NCBI RefSeq assembly: GCF_001307035.1
Contig: NZ_LKIU01000005.1
Location: forward strand, 79,664 to 143,663
Direction: 5' to 3'
Source: Arthrobacter sp. Edens01
Lineage (GTDB): Bacteria > Actinomycetota > Actinomycetes > Actinomycetales > Micrococcaceae
DNA length: 64,000 nt
Positions within the stretch are counted from its first letter, which is position 1; the number at the start of each line of letters is the position of its first letter. Shown piece by piece: positions 8,587 to 17,998 of the stretch. The position numbers were made by a program, and so were the translations under genes. The notes under the pieces are model-generated. The model made no database searches and was not told where the DNA came from. It saw nothing but the letters and a program-made list of their open reading frames with translations.

Positions 8587-9228
8587 CTAGGAACCCGAGC
8601 TCCCGGAGCCTGAGTCCATACCGCCTGAACCTGAGGATCCGGAACCCAAGCCGCCTGAGCCGCTGCCCGATGAACCAAAGCCGCCGGAACTACCGGAGCC
8701 GCCGGAACTCCCGGAACCGCCCATGCCGGATCCCGAGCCGCTGCCGGACCCGCTGGAGCCGGAACTGGATCCGGAGACCGAGGAGCTGACCGTCTCGGAT
8801 TCTCCGCTGATGACATTGCTGTCACCCGTGTAGGAGGAGGAAACCTGGATCTTGCGCGGCTTTGACCGTTCGCTGACGGGGATGAAGACGCTCAGGACGC
8901 CGTTCTCGTACTTGGCCGAAATGCCTTCAATATTGATGCCCTGGCCAAGATTCAGCTGGCGCAGGAACGTGCCGGATTCACGCTCGCGGGTCAGCCAGGT
9001 GGCCCCCTCCGGCACATGGATGGTTCGCTCAGCCCGAATCGTGAGCAGCTGGCCGTCCACATCAACGTCGACCGATCCCGGATCAATACCAGGCAGGTCT
9101 GCATTCAGGATGTAGTGGTCGCCTTCACGGTAAAGATCGATCGGCATCAGCCGCAGCCGCTGCCGGGGATCCAGAAGGGCGCCTGCCATGCGGTCCAGTT
9201 CGCGGAAAGGATCGAATTTCATGGCCAT
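8587..9228 (-). CDS. Small heat-shock protein Hsp20 with long Ser/Gly-rich tail
   Basis: ATP-independent holdase chaperone of the alpha-crystallin family. An N-terminal MAMKFDPFRELDRM leads into the alpha-crystallin domain (about residues 25-125: MPIDLYREGDHYILNADLPG to KYENGVLSVFIPV) with the ALPG-like and GVLSV signatures. An IxV-type anchor, RKIQV, follows. Unusually, the last 65-70 residues are almost only Ser and Gly. I chose the ATG at 9228 because AAAAGGAG ends nine bases before it; ATGs at 9234 and 9222 are alternatives. A HAIR operator 80 bases upstream points to HspR control. Confidence 0.92.
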   Translation of the reverse strand: MAMKFDPFRELDRMAGALLDPRQRLRLMPIDLYREGDHYILNADLPGIDPGSVDVDVDGQLLTIRAERTIHVPEGATWLTRERESGTFLRQLNLGQGINIEGISAKYENGVLSVFIPVSERSKPRKIQVSSSYTGDSNVISGESETVSSSVSGSSSGSSGSGSGSGSGMGGSGSSGGSGSSGGFGSSGSGSGGLGSGSSGSGGMDSGSGSSGS

Positions 9229-9245
9229 TCTCATCAACTCCTTTT

Positions 9246-9268
9246 CACCCGTCCCGCCAGGACGGGTG
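9246..9268 (-). promoter_or_regulatory. Hairpin directly upstream of the hsp20 ribosome-binding site
   Basis: CACCCGTCC and GGACGGGTG are perfect 9-bp arms around a 5-base loop, ending one base before AAAAGGAG. It may affect translation or mRNA stability; it does not itself sequester the ribosome-binding site. Confidence 0.4.
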
Positions 9269-9308
9269 GATGTGTTCTTCACTGACAGGAATAACGAAGG
9301 GTCGACAA

Positions 9309-9329
9309 CTTGAGTCTTGTACGCTCAAG
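9309..9329 (-). promoter_or_regulatory. HAIR element (HspR operator) of hsp20
   Basis: CTTGAGT-N7-GCTCAAG matches the HspR inverted-repeat consensus CTTGAGT-N7-ACTCAAG at 13 of 14 positions. A further half-site, TTCAAG, lies at 9335. HspR represses heat-shock genes in actinobacteria; its gene is not in this window. Confidence 0.8.
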
Positions 9330-9430
9330 AATGGTTCAAGATTAGCAGTCGGCATTTGCGAGTGCTAGAGGTCACCACCGAAAACGGCGGCGTTTGAGGA
9401 AGATCGATTTCCCCGCAGGCCGCGGCACGT

Positions 9431-10900
9431 TTAGTCCACTGGCCAGAGATGAACGGGTTCATTGCTGTGCATATGGTGCCAGTAACGACGGGTCATCTCA
9501 GCCAGTGCAGAAGCCCTGTCGTATCCCTCGGCTTCCAGCTTTCCCAGGACCGAGATCTGCCACGCAGAACCGTTCTGCTCTGTCCGGGCCCTCTCCCGGA
9601 TCACCGTCAGGTAGCGCTCGATCAGCGCGTCCTCAACAGCGAGCTCGCGCAGCCCCTCAGCAGCCATGGGCACCAGATGCCGTACCACCAGCTCCGCCAC
9701 CGGGATGTCGCCAATGCCGGGCCAGTACACGGATGCATCCAGTCCCAGCCGGGAGCAGGCCAGGAAATTGTCCGCGGCGGTCTTGAAAGCGGTCCGGGTC
9801 CACAGCGGACGGTCCGCGGTCCGCAGTTTCTGGACCAGTCCGTAGAAGAACGCAGCGTTTGCGGTCACATCCAGCACCGTGGGCCCGGCGGGGAGCACCC
9901 GGTTTTCCAGCCGCAGGTTCGGAGTGTCGGCTCCGGGATCGTAGATGGGCCGGTTCCAGCGGTACACGGTGCCGTTGTGCAGCCGGAGTTCGGGCAGCAG
10001 CGGTGCCCCCGCTTCCGTGGAACCGGAGCTGGCTGCGGACAGTTCGGGCAGCAGCGCGGGGAAGTAGCGGACGTTCTCCTCGAAGAGGTCGAAGATCGAG
10101 GTGATCCACCGTTCGCCAAACCAAACGCGTGGCCTGACACCCTGGTTGCGCATCTCCGGCGGACGGGTGTCTATAGCCTGCTTGAACAGTTCAATCCGGG
10201 TCTCCTGCCACAGCACGTGCTCAAGGAAAATGGGTGAGTTGGCTGCCAGGGCCACCTGCGGGCCGGCGATGAGCTGCGCGGCGTTCCAGGCCGGTGCGAA
10301 TTCTGCCGGGCTCACCTCCAGATGAAGCTGCAGGGAGGTGCAGGCGGCTTCCGGGGCTATGTTCTTGGCATACTGCGTCAGGGATTCAAGTCCGTTCAGC
10401 GACAGGTACACGTCCTCACCGCGGGCCTGAAGTACGGAGGTGTTCAAGGCTGCGTAGCGCGCCCCGGCGCTGATCCAGGCATCGCCGTCGAGCACTGAAT
10501 TGGTGAGCGTGGGAAGAATACCGACCATCAGGATATTCGCTTCGGCCTTTGCAGCCAGTTCATCGGCCCGGTTGAGCTGCCGGCGCAGGCTTTCCTCCAG
10601 ATCTAGCAGCCCCCGCCCTCCGATGGACAGGGCAGGGTGGTTCATCTCGATGTTGAAGGCACCCATTTCCGTTTGGAACGCCGGATCTGCAATCTCATCA
10701 AGCACTGAGGAGTTCCGGAGGGCAGGGGAGAAGTCGTCATTGGTCAGGTTGAGTTCTAGTTCGACGCCGATGCTGCCGGTGTCCGCGAACTCAGCAGTTC
10801 CCAGAAAACCCGCAAAACGGTCGAGATTCTCCAGCAGGCGCGCCCGGTACCGGGTCCGCTCTTCTCGCGTGAAAGACCTGGCATTGACCTCTGTTCCCAT
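9431..10900 (-). CDS. Glutamate-cysteine ligase family (GCS2) protein
   Basis: A 489-residue carboxylate-amine ligase-like protein. The N-terminal MGTEVNARSFTREER resembles the family start, so I use the ATG at 10900 rather than the longer frame; TACCTT lies five bases before it, fitting a leaderless start. Visible blocks are GSIGVELELNL (metal/substrate), GAFNIEMNHP, APEAACTSLQLHLEVSP, ANSPIFLEHVLWQETRIELF and RVWFGERWITSIFDLFEENVRYFPALLP. The family makes gamma-glutamyl or related amide bonds, but the substrate in mycothiol-producing actinobacteria is not established. It stands alone between two terminators. Confidence 0.85.
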   Translation of the reverse strand: MGTEVNARSFTREERTRYRARLLENLDRFAGFLGTAEFADTGSIGVELELNLTNDDFSPALRNSSVLDEIADPAFQTEMGAFNIEMNHPALSIGGRGLLDLEESLRRQLNRADELAAKAEANILMVGILPTLTNSVLDGDAWISAGARYAALNTSVLQARGEDVYLSLNGLESLTQYAKNIAPEAACTSLQLHLEVSPAEFAPAWNAAQLIAGPQVALAANSPIFLEHVLWQETRIELFKQAIDTRPPEMRNQGVRPRVWFGERWITSIFDLFEENVRYFPALLPELSAASSGSTEAGAPLLPELRLHNGTVYRWNRPIYDPGADTPNLRLENRVLPAGPTVLDVTANAAFFYGLVQKLRTADRPLWTRTAFKTAADNFLACSRLGLDASVYWPGIGDIPVAELVVRHLVPMAAEGLRELAVEDALIERYLTVIRERARTEQNGSAWQISVLGKLEAEGYDRASALAEMTRRYWHHMHSNEPVHLWPVD

Positions 10901-10954
10901 GGATGAAGGTAACCACGGCACAGTGGCTGTGTATAGCGTTTGGAAGGGCCGCAT

Positions 10955-11005
10955 TTAGAAAAGTGGCTGCACGCTCCGGAACGTCCAGTTCCGGACCGTG
11001 CAGCC
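10955..11005 (-). terminator. Terminator downstream of the Gfo/Idh gene
   Basis: 18-base arms (10965-10982 and 10988-11005) with a single C/C mismatch and a gtcca loop. On the minus strand the hairpin is followed by ACTTTTCT. Confidence 0.8.
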
Positions 11006-11011
11006 TATCTT

Positions 11012-11106
11012 GCACCCCGACGGCGCACCCCGACGGCGCACCCCGACGGCGCGGCCCGCCGTCGCACCCCGACGGCGCGACCCCACGGCGCACCCCGACG
11101 GCGCAG
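11012..11106. repeat. Tandem 12-bp repeat array (GCACCCCGACGG)
   Basis: Three exact adjacent copies of GCACCCCGACGG starting at 11012 are followed by diverged and further exact copies to about 11106. The array lies in the roughly 195-base gap between the Gfo/Idh stop and its terminator hairpin. No gene is supported here. Confidence 0.8.
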
Positions 11107-11200
11107 CCCGGCAGCCGGCGGGCGGGACGCGGCGCCCCTTCACACTTGGTTGCGAAATGAGTTGCCGATCCTGCGCCGGACTAACCGATCCTGCGCGGGA

Positions 11201-12325
11201 CTAAACGGAGTCCGAGAGTTTGCTGAGCGGCTCCAGCGAAGCGAGCCTGCGGTCGTCATTCGGATACCGGACGCCCAGCTGTGCCCGGACTTCGTCGAAG
11301 AGCTGCATGGTCTGCAGCGAATCGTCCCACGGCATGGTCGGGCTCTCCGTCAGGCCTTCCTGGATGCAGCGGGTTACTTCCCGAAGCTCATAGGTGTACC
11401 CGTTGCCCACCTGCTGGAAACGCTCCACACGGGAGGGACCCATGTGCTGCTGGATGTGCAGTTCCACGGGATTGTGCAGGGGAGCTCCCGTGCGGATCCA
11501 GCCTTCCGACCCGGAGATGGTCGCCGTGCGCGGACCTGAAGAGAGCAGGGAGGAGGTGAGCTGGGCCAGAGCACCCGAATCGTAGCCCAGGGTAATGGCG
11601 TTCTGCGTATCAACACCGTCGCCGTTCAAAGACCCGGTGGCCTGGATCCGCTGCGGGAACCCGAGCGCACCCACAGCCATGGTCAGCGGGTAGATCGTAA
11701 GGTCCAGCAGTGCGCCGCCGCCGGCAGCCGGGTCCCACAGCCTGCTGGCGGGGTCATACGGAGCCGGGAAGCCAAGATCGGCCTGGACCCAGTGGATCTG
11801 GCCCAGCTCCCCGCTGGAGAGGATCTCCCAGAGCCGGTTGATGCAGGGCAGGAAGCGGCTCCAGACGGCCTCCATCAGGAATACTCCGCGCCGGGAAGCG
11901 ACCTCCATCAGGTCCGCCATTTCCGCAGCATTGATGGTGATCGACTTTTCGCAGAGCACATGCTTGCCGGCCTCGAGAGCCTCGCGGGTCAGCTCGTAAT
12001 GCTGGGCATGCGGAGACGCAATGTAGACAACGTCAACCTCCGGATCGGCGAAGAGCTGTGTGTACCCCGGGCCCCGGAGCTCGTCGTCGCAGTAGCTGGT
12101 CGCGAAGCCGAACCGGTCAGCGAATTCCACCGCAGTGACCTCGGAACGTGAGCTGACGGCTTGCAGGACGGCGTCCTCGAGCCGGGCGATGTCTTCAGTG
12201 ACCCGGGCCGCGATACGGCCGGTGGCAACCACTCCCCACCGCAGGGTACGGCCGGTGGCCTGTACCGGGCTGGGAGCTCCTTGAAGGACGCACGGCGGTG
12301 TGCGAATAAACTGCGGGGCGCTCAT
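11201..12325 (-). CDS. Gfo/Idh/MocA family oxidoreductase
   Basis: A 374-residue NAD(P)-dependent dehydrogenase of unknown substrate. The Rossmann motif appears as WGVVATGRIA (residue about 30). The family signature EAGKHVLCEKS contains the conserved lysine (about residue 118). The C-terminal domain has the GGGALLDLTIYPL block typical of dihydrodiol/glucose-fructose dehydrogenase relatives. The first 25 residues precede the usual family start. The ATG at 12325 follows a close GAGGA. A TAAGGT box lies about 55 bases upstream. Its position beside a sugar transporter suggests a sugar or polyol substrate, but this is only inference. Confidence 0.88.
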   Translation of the reverse strand: MSAPQFIRTPPCVLQGAPSPVQATGRTLRWGVVATGRIAARVTEDIARLEDAVLQAVSSRSEVTAVEFADRFGFATSYCDDELRGPGYTQLFADPEVDVVYIASPHAQHYELTREALEAGKHVLCEKSITINAAEMADLMEVASRRGVFLMEAVWSRFLPCINRLWEILSSGELGQIHWVQADLGFPAPYDPASRLWDPAAGGGALLDLTIYPLTMAVGALGFPQRIQATGSLNGDGVDTQNAITLGYDSGALAQLTSSLLSSGPRTATISGSEGWIRTGAPLHNPVELHIQQHMGPSRVERFQQVGNGYTYELREVTRCIQEGLTESPTMPWDDSLQTMQLFDEVRAQLGVRYPNDDRRLASLEPLSKLSDSV

Positions 12326-12454
12326 ATTCCTCGGCTCTCGGTCAGTGGCTTGGCCAGCTAGTGTCTCGGCAATAGAACTACCTTATTGTCCGGGCCGTAA
12401 ACTGCCCAGTCCCAAGGCTCACCTGCCGACGGTTTGATTGATTGTGCGGCACGG

Positions 12455-12494
12455 AAAAGCCCGGGCTGCCTTCCGCAAAGAAGACAGCCCGGGC
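12455..12494 (-). terminator. Terminator after chvE
   Basis: GCCCGGGCTG (12459-12468) pairs with CAGCCCGGGC (12485-12494), with extra CTTC/GAAG pairing inside. The minus strand continues with TTTT. Confidence 0.85.
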
Positions 12495-12515
12495 CGTACG
12501 CGTCAGCGCTGTGGA

Positions 12516-13598
12516 CTACTTGACCAGTTCGGCCAGAGTCGGATCGTTGGCGTAAGCCTCGGCAGCGTTGTCCTTGGTGACGATCTGCGGTTCCAGCAGG
12601 TATGCCGGAACAACCTTCACGCCGTTGTCGTAGGACTCGTCGTCGTTGATTTCCAGCTCTTCGCCGGCACCGAGACCCTTGACCATGTCGATGGTGTGGT
12701 TCACCAGGGCACGGGTGTCCTTGTTGATGGTGGAGTACTGGACGCCTTCCATGATGGACTTCACGGATTCAACCTCGGAGTCCTGGCCGGTGACAACCGG
12801 AACCGGCTTGCCGGCAGCTGCAACGGAGGTCAGGATGGCGCGGGCCAGGGTGTCATTGGGGGAGAGGACGCCGTCCAGCTCTTCCGAACCGTAGGAACCC
12901 GAGAGCAGGGTGTCCATGCGCTTCTGGGCGTTCTCGGCCTTCCAGCCCTGGGTAACAGCCTGGTTGAATTCGGTCTGGCCGGAAACAACGTTCAGGTTGC
13001 CGGCTTCGATTTCCGGCTTCAGTACGTCCATTGCGCCGTCGAAGAAGACCTGTGCGTTGGCATCATCGGGGGATCCGGCGAACAGTTCGATGTTCCACGG
13101 GCCTTCGGGCTTGTTGGCCTTCATTCCATCCAGCAGGGCCTGGCCCTGCAGCTGGCCGACCTGGAAGTTGTCGTAGGCGACGTAGTAGTCGACGTTCTCG
13201 GTGTTGGTCAGCAGGCGGTCATAGGCGATGACGGTGATGCCGGCATCCTTGGCTTCCTGCAGCTGGGAACCGAGCTGGGCGCCGTCGATGGCACCGACAA
13301 CCAGGACCTTGACACCGTTGGTGATCATGGAGCTGATCTGGTTCTGCTGCTCGGAGACGCCGCCGTTGGCGAACTGGACCTGCGGCTCATAGCCGGCTTC
13401 CTTCAGGCCGTCGTTGAACAGGCCTTCTGCGAGGACCCAGTTTTCCGAGGTCTTCTGGGGCAGCGCGACGCCGATTGCCGAACCTTCTTCGAAACCGGCT
13501 GCTTCGCCGGAAGTGGACTCGTCGGCACGGCCGCAGGCGGACAGCGACAGTGCTGCCACCGTGGCGACGACGGCAAATGACTTTGCGAACTTGCGCAT
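12516..13598 (-). CDS. chvE: Multiple-monosaccharide ABC transporter, substrate-binding lipoprotein ChvE
   Basis: Extracellular sugar-binding component of a CUT2 transporter, 360 residues. The signal peptide MRKFAKSFAVVATVAALS ends in the lipobox LSAC, so Cys22 should be lipidated. The mature part has the periplasmic-binding-protein-1 fold with GVALPQKTSENW, the ligand-loop region AYDRLLTNTENVDYYVAYDN and VTGQDSEVESVKSI. These match the ChvE subfamily, which binds glucose, galactose, xylose or arabinose. GAAGGA lies six bases before the ATG at 13598. It is the third and last gene of mmsA-mmsB-chvE, 67 bases behind mmsB, and is followed by a terminator. Confidence 0.92.
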   Translation of the reverse strand: MRKFAKSFAVVATVAALSLSACGRADESTSGEAAGFEEGSAIGVALPQKTSENWVLAEGLFNDGLKEAGYEPQVQFANGGVSEQQNQISSMITNGVKVLVVGAIDGAQLGSQLQEAKDAGITVIAYDRLLTNTENVDYYVAYDNFQVGQLQGQALLDGMKANKPEGPWNIELFAGSPDDANAQVFFDGAMDVLKPEIEAGNLNVVSGQTEFNQAVTQGWKAENAQKRMDTLLSGSYGSEELDGVLSPNDTLARAILTSVAAAGKPVPVVTGQDSEVESVKSIMEGVQYSTINKDTRALVNHTIDMVKGLGAGEELEINDDESYDNGVKVVPAYLLEPQIVTKDNAAEAYANDPTLAELVK

Positions 13599-13665
13599 GG
13601 TGTTCCTTCTCTTGATTGGTGGAGCGGTGGTATTTCGTGGTGCGGATTAATGGGCCCGGTGGGGC

Positions 13666-14958
13666 TTAGGCATCCGTTCCGATGGTGGACTTGGTGCCGG
13701 TGGGCATTTCAGGCTTGGGGTTCACGGGAGCCGGAACGGTCAGCTTGTCCTTGGAACCGAAGTTCTTCATCATCATGCCGATGATGGACGGCTTGCCCTG
13801 GCTCTTGTTGTAGACGTCCAGTGCGACGGCGATCAGCAGGACCAGGCCCTTGATGATCGAGGTCAGGTCGGCGCCAATACCCAGGAGCTGCAGGCCGTTG
13901 TTCAGGACTGCCATGACCAGGCCGCCGACGATCGAGCCAACCACGGTGCCGACACCGCCGGACACCGCGGCGCCGCCGATGAACACGGCCGCAATTGCGT
14001 CCAGTTCCCAGCCGGTGCCGTCGAAGGGACCGGAGGCGGTGGAGCGGGCAACGAAGATCATTCCGGCCAGCGCGGCCAGGATGGACATGTTCATCATGAC
14101 CAGGAAGTTGACCTTCTTGCTCTGCACGCCGGAGAGCTCAGCGGCGTGCAGGTTGCCGCCCACCGCGTAGACATGGCGGCCGATCACGGTCTTCGTGGAG
14201 ATGAACACGTACAGGATCACCAGGATGGCCAAAATGATGCCCGAGACCGGGAAGGAGGTGCCCGGACGGCCGGTGGAGAACAGGTACGTTGCGTAGAGGA
14301 TGGCAGCAACCAGCAGGCCGGTCTTGGTCACAGCGACCCAGGCCGGGGGATTGACGGAGCCAATCTTCACAGTCTTGGCGCGGCGGCGCAGCTCGCCCAC
14401 GACTACGAAGGCGGCGAGGAGCAGGCCCAGCAGGAGGGTCAGGTTGTTGAAGCCCGTGTTGGGGCCAACTTCAGGCAGGTAGCCGGCACCAATGAACTGG
14501 AATTCCTGCGGTACGGGAACGGTGTTGGACTTGCCGACCCACTGGTTGGCGCCCCGGAAGATCAGCATGCCGGCCAGCGTCACGATGAACGCCGGAATTC
14601 CCACATATGCCACCCAGAAGCCCTGCCAGGCTCCGATGGCGGCACCGATGACCAGGCCGAGCAGGATGCCGCCCCACCAGGGAATGCCCCAGTCCCGCAT
14701 GGCCAGGGCCACCAGGATTCCGGTGAAGGCCGCCACGGAACCGACCGAGAGGTCGATGTGCCCGGCAATGATCACGAAGACCATGCCAACGGCCAGGATC
14801 AGGATGTAGGAGTTGCCGTTGAACAGGTTGATCATGTTCGTGGGCGTCAGGGTCTTGCCGCCGGTCAGCCACTGGAAGAGGCCGATCAGGACGACGAGGG
14901 CGAAGATCATGCCGAACTGGCGGCCGTTGCCGCTCAGGAGCTGTTTGACTGCTTTCAT
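13666..14958 (-). CDS. mmsB: Multiple-monosaccharide ABC transporter permease (MmsB/GguB)
   Basis: A 430-residue CUT2 permease with about ten membrane spans. Typical blocks are [21 protein letters not shown] in the first third and [12 protein letters not shown], the ATPase-contacting loop, around residue 275. [22 protein letters not shown] is near the C-terminal third. Its length is that of the GguB subfamily, about 100 residues longer than RbsC, because of an extra cytoplasmic segment ([17 protein letters not shown]). The ATG at 14958 overlaps the mmsA stop by four bases (ATGA), showing translational coupling. Confidence 0.93.
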   Translation of the reverse strand: MKAVKQLLSGNGRQFGMIFALVVLIGLFQWLTGGKTLTPTNMINLFNGNSYILILAVGMVFVIIAGHIDLSVGSVAAFTGILVALAMRDWGIPWWGGILLGLVIGAAIGAWQGFWVAYVGIPAFIVTLAGMLIFRGANQWVGKSNTVPVPQEFQFIGAGYLPEVGPNTGFNNLTLLLGLLLAAFVVVGELRRRAKTVKIGSVNPPAWVAVTKTGLLVAAILYATYLFSTGRPGTSFPVSGIILAILVILYVFISTKTVIGRHVYAVGGNLHAAELSGVQSKKVNFLVMMNMSILAALAGMIFVARSTASGPFDGTGWELDAIAAVFIGGAAVSGGVGTVVGSIVGGLVMAVLNNGLQLLGIGADLTSIIKGLVLLIAVALDVYNKSQGKPSIIGMMMKNFGSKDKLTVPAPVNPKPEMPTGTKSTIGTDA

Positions 14959-16526
14959 GAGAGGGGTCCTTGAGTGGCGTAGTCGGAGGTTTGCTTGCCG
15001 GCGGAGGTCATGAGCCTCATGAGGTTTTCCTGGCTGGCTTCAGCCTTGGCAACCTCGCCGGTGATGGCGCCTTCGAAAATGGTGTAGATGCGGTCGGAGA
15101 GACCAAGGAGTTCGGGGAGCTCGGAAGAAATCACGATCACGCCTTTGCCCTGGTTGGCGAGCTGCTGGATGATCCCGTAGATCTCGTACTTCGCGCCGAC
15201 GTCGATGCCGCGGGTGGGCTCATCCAGGATCAGCAGGTCCGGGTCGGTGAACATCCACTTGGCCAGGACAACCTTTTGCTGGTTGCCGCCGGAGAGCTTG
15301 GAAACGCCTTCATCCACCGTGGGAGCCTTGGTCCGCAGGCTGCGGCGGTATTCCTCGGCGTAACGGTATTCTTCGTCCTTGTCGACGACGACGCCCCTGG
15401 TGATTTTCTTCAGGTTTGAGGCGACGGTGGTGGCCTTGATGTCATCGAGCAGGTTCAGCCCCAGCGTCTTGCGGTCCTCAGTAACGTAGGCCAAGCCGTG
15501 GTTGATTGCCTGCGGAACGGTCTTGAGGACGATTTCCTTGCCGTCCTTGATGATCTGGCCGCTGATGAAGTTTCCGTAGGACCGGCCGAACAGCGAACGT
15601 GCAAGTTCGGTGCGCCCGGCGCCCATAAGTCCGGCAAAGCCCACAATCTCGCCGCGGCGGACGTGGAAATTGGAGCCCTTGCAGACCCGGCGGTCCGCCA
15701 CCGTGGGGTGCCCCACGGTCCAGTCCCGGACCTCGAAGAACACCTCGCCGATGCTGGGGGTGTGGTCGGGGAAGCGGGATTCCAGCGACCGGCCGACCAT
15801 GCCCTTGATGATGCGGTCTTCGTCCGCGCCGTCAGCTGCGACGTCGATGGTCTCGATGGACTTGCCGTCGCGGATGATGGTGATCGAATCCGCGATCTGC
15901 TCAATTTCGTTGAGCTTGTGGGAGATCATGATGCAGCTGATGCCCTTGGAACGAAGCCCTGCCATCAGGTCCAGCAGGTGCTGGGAATCCGTCTCATTCA
16001 GCGCAGCCGTCGGCTCGTCGAGGATGAGCAGCTTAACCCGCTTGCTCAGGGCCTTGGCGATTTCCACCAGCTGCTGCTTGCCGACGCCGATGTCCTTGAT
16101 GGGCGTGGTGGGATCCTCGTCCAGGCCTACGCGGGCCATGAGCTCGGAAGCTTCGAGGTTCGCCTTGTCCCAGTCGATGATGCCGAACCGGCGGGGTTCG
16201 TTGCCCAGGAAGATGTTCTCCGCGATGGAGAGCTCCGGGATCAGTGCCAGTTCCTGGTGGATGATGACAATGCCTGCGGCTTCGGAGGAACGGATGTCCT
16301 TGAACTGGACTTCCTCGCCCTGGTAGATGATCTCGCCCGTGTAGGTCCCGTACGGGTAGACCCCGGAGAGAACCTTCATGAGGGTGGATTTGCCGGCCCC
16401 GTTTTCACCGCAAATGGCGTGGATCTCGCCCGCCTTTACGGTAATGGAGACCTCTGAAAGCGCCTTGACGCCGGGAAATTCCTTGGTGATGGAACGCATT
16501 TCCAGGATGGTGTGGTTATGCGGCAT
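14955..16526 (-). CDS. mmsA: Multiple-monosaccharide ABC transporter ATP-binding protein (MmsA/GguA)
   Basis: A 523-residue double ATPase energising sugar import through MmsB. Domain 1 has Walker [10 protein letters not shown], a signature variant in [13 protein letters not shown] and Walker [12 protein letters not shown]. Domain 2 has the degenerate P-loop [10 protein letters not shown], signature [14 protein letters not shown] and Walker [16 protein letters not shown] place the start at the ATG at 16526 ([12 protein letters not shown]) because AGGGA lies eight bases upstream. An upstream in-frame ATG at 16634 would add a 36-residue sequence not seen in the family. A ROK-type operator about 150 bases upstream probably controls the operon. 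Confidence 0.93.
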   Translation of the reverse strand: MPHNHTILEMRSITKEFPGVKALSEVSITVKAGEIHAICGENGAGKSTLMKVLSGVYPYGTYTGEIIYQGEEVQFKDIRSSEAAGIVIIHQELALIPELSIAENIFLGNEPRRFGIIDWDKANLEASELMARVGLDEDPTTPIKDIGVGKQQLVEIAKALSKRVKLLILDEPTAALNETDSQHLLDLMAGLRSKGISCIMISHKLNEIEQIADSITIIRDGKSIETIDVAADGADEDRIIKGMVGRSLESRFPDHTPSIGEVFFEVRDWTVGHPTVADRRVCKGSNFHVRRGEIVGFAGLMGAGRTELARSLFGRSYGNFISGQIIKDGKEIVLKTVPQAINHGLAYVTEDRKTLGLNLLDDIKATTVASNLKKITRGVVVDKDEEYRYAEEYRRSLRTKAPTVDEGVSKLSGGNQQKVVLAKWMFTDPDLLILDEPTRGIDVGAKYEIYGIIQQLANQGKGVIVISSELPELLGLSDRIYTIFEGAITGEVAKAEASQENLMRLMTSAGKQTSDYATQGPLS

Positions 16527-16677
16527 GTGTGATTTCCCTGCCGTAGGGGCACTGGGCGCTGAGCGCTCCAGTTGCCCGAGCTGCGACTGCTGCTCGCATA
16601 AGTGCCTCCCGTTGTGACTTCTTTGTCGTGCCAAAACCCAAAATGAGGGTCGATAGAGAAGTAAACTCGTAATCCGT

Positions 16678-16704
16678 ACTTGTCGTCAAGTCTTGAACAC
16701 AAGC
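16678..16704. promoter_or_regulatory. ROK operator copy A, upstream of mmsA
   Basis: The 27-bp element CTTGTCGTCAAG-N3-TGAACACAAGC (after one leading base) matches copy B at 23 of 27 positions. Its ends CTTGT and ACAAG are inverted. On the minus strand it contains TTGACG, a possible -35 of the mmsA promoter, so binding would block transcription. Confidence 0.65.
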
Positions 16705-16765
16705 GTCGAAACTTCATGAAAAAACATAGATTCTAAATAAATAGACTGCTTGAAGAACCGGCAGG

Positions 16766-17974
16766 TCAGAGCACCGCATCGGCCTGGGCCAGCACCAGGG
16801 CAGCTGCGCCGAGCGCTTCGGCGCGGTCGCCAAGTGAAGACATCGTTACGGTGGTCGTTTCGCCGATCAGGGGTACGGCGTGGCGGAGCAGTCCGCGCTC
16901 GATCGGGTTCAGGAAAGCGTCACCGAGACCGGTGAGGGAACCTCCGACCACAATCACTTCGGGGTTCAGTGCGTTGGCGATTCCGGCCATCGCGCGGCCC
17001 ACTGCCATCCCCGCGTCGTCCACCACCCTAAGTGTCGCCGGATCTCCGGCAGAGGCCTGCCGGATGATGTCAGCGGTGGTGACCGGCTCTGCGGCTGCCC
17101 TGCTGAGCAGGTCGATCATGGTGGCAATAGAGGCTACGGTCTCCAGACAGCCCCGGTTGCCGCACCGGCAGATGAGTCCCTGGTCAGAGATGGTGGCGTG
17201 GCCGATTTCCCCGGTGATTCCCACGTGTCCGTAGAACAGGGATCCGTTGATGACCAGCCCGGCACCGATGCCCGTGGCCACCTTCACGAAGATGAGGTTC
17301 TCACAGCCGCCGTGCGGCCCCCAGGTCACCTGCGCCAGGGCACCAAGGTTTGCATCGTTGTCGATGTGGATGGGCACCCGCAGCCGTCCGGCAAGGTCCT
17401 CACGCATGTTGATGCCCACCCACTCAGGCAGGATCGCGCCGCGGACCACGGTGCCGCTGCGGCGGTCAATCGGGCCGGGGATTCCGACGCCGGCGCCCAG
17501 TACTCGGTCACGGTCCACACCGGCGTCCCGGAGGACTGAATCAAAGAGCTCGGCCGCGGCGTCCATGCCCTCGTCGGCACTGTGGCCGGCGGGAAGGGAG
17601 ATCGCATCCTCACCGATGATCCGGTAGCCGAGTGTTGCCAGCACCACGCGCACGTGGCGGCGGCCGATGTCAATCCCGGCTGCGACCGCTCCGTTGTCGT
17701 TCAGCCGCACTGACAGGGCACGGCGGCCGGAGCTGGTGGTGGGTTCAGTCATGACAAGTCCGGCCTCAGACAGCTGCCGGACAATGTTGGACACCGTAGC
17801 GCTGGAAAGGCCGGTGGAACGCGAAAGCTCTGCCTGGGTCTGCGGTCCGGCGGCCAGCAGGGCCTCCTGGATGCGCAGCTGGTTGCGGGCCCGGAGCGCA
17901 GACTGGGAGCCGGGTTTGGTGCGCCGGCGGCCGGCGGGCAGTGCCCTCATCGTCGAGGGTGATTCGGCAGACAT
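16766..17974 (-). CDS. ROK family transcriptional regulator (NagC/XylR type)
   Basis: 402 residues. The N-terminal winged helix-turn-helix contains QAELSRSTGLSSATVSNIVRQL (about residues 45-66). The ROK sugar-kinase-like domain has AAGIDIGRRHVRVVL (phosphate-1 motif), ATGIGAGLVINGSL and the zinc-binding CRCGNRGCLETVAS (cysteine motif). GEIGHA provides a conserved Glu and His. Such proteins repress sugar uptake genes and respond to a sugar ligand. The ATG at 17974 follows AGGA; an ATG at 18010 is possible but would start inside the operator. It likely represses both itself and mmsA-mmsB-chvE through the shared 27-bp element. Confidence 0.9.
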   Translation of the reverse strand: MSAESPSTMRALPAGRRRTKPGSQSALRARNQLRIQEALLAAGPQTQAELSRSTGLSSATVSNIVRQLSEAGLVMTEPTTSSGRRALSVRLNDNGAVAAGIDIGRRHVRVVLATLGYRIIGEDAISLPAGHSADEGMDAAAELFDSVLRDAGVDRDRVLGAGVGIPGPIDRRSGTVVRGAILPEWVGINMREDLAGRLRVPIHIDNDANLGALAQVTWGPHGGCENLIFVKVATGIGAGLVINGSLFYGHVGITGEIGHATISDQGLICRCGNRGCLETVASIATMIDLLSRAAAEPVTTADIIRQASAGDPATLRVVDDAGMAVGRAMAGIANALNPEVIVVGGSLTGLGDAFLNPIERGLLRHAVPLIGETTTVTMSSLGDRAEALGAAALVLAQADAVL

Positions 17975-17998
17975 AAAGTTCAGCGTCCTATATGAAAT

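Noticed and set aside
11012-11106. CRISPR array
   Set aside because: Units are 12 bp and directly adjacent, without unique spacers, and there are no cas genes.
12438-13580. 380-codon plus-strand frame opposite chvE
   Set aside because: It is the antisense shadow of chvE; the protein has no recognisable motif while chvE has a clear lipobox and fold.
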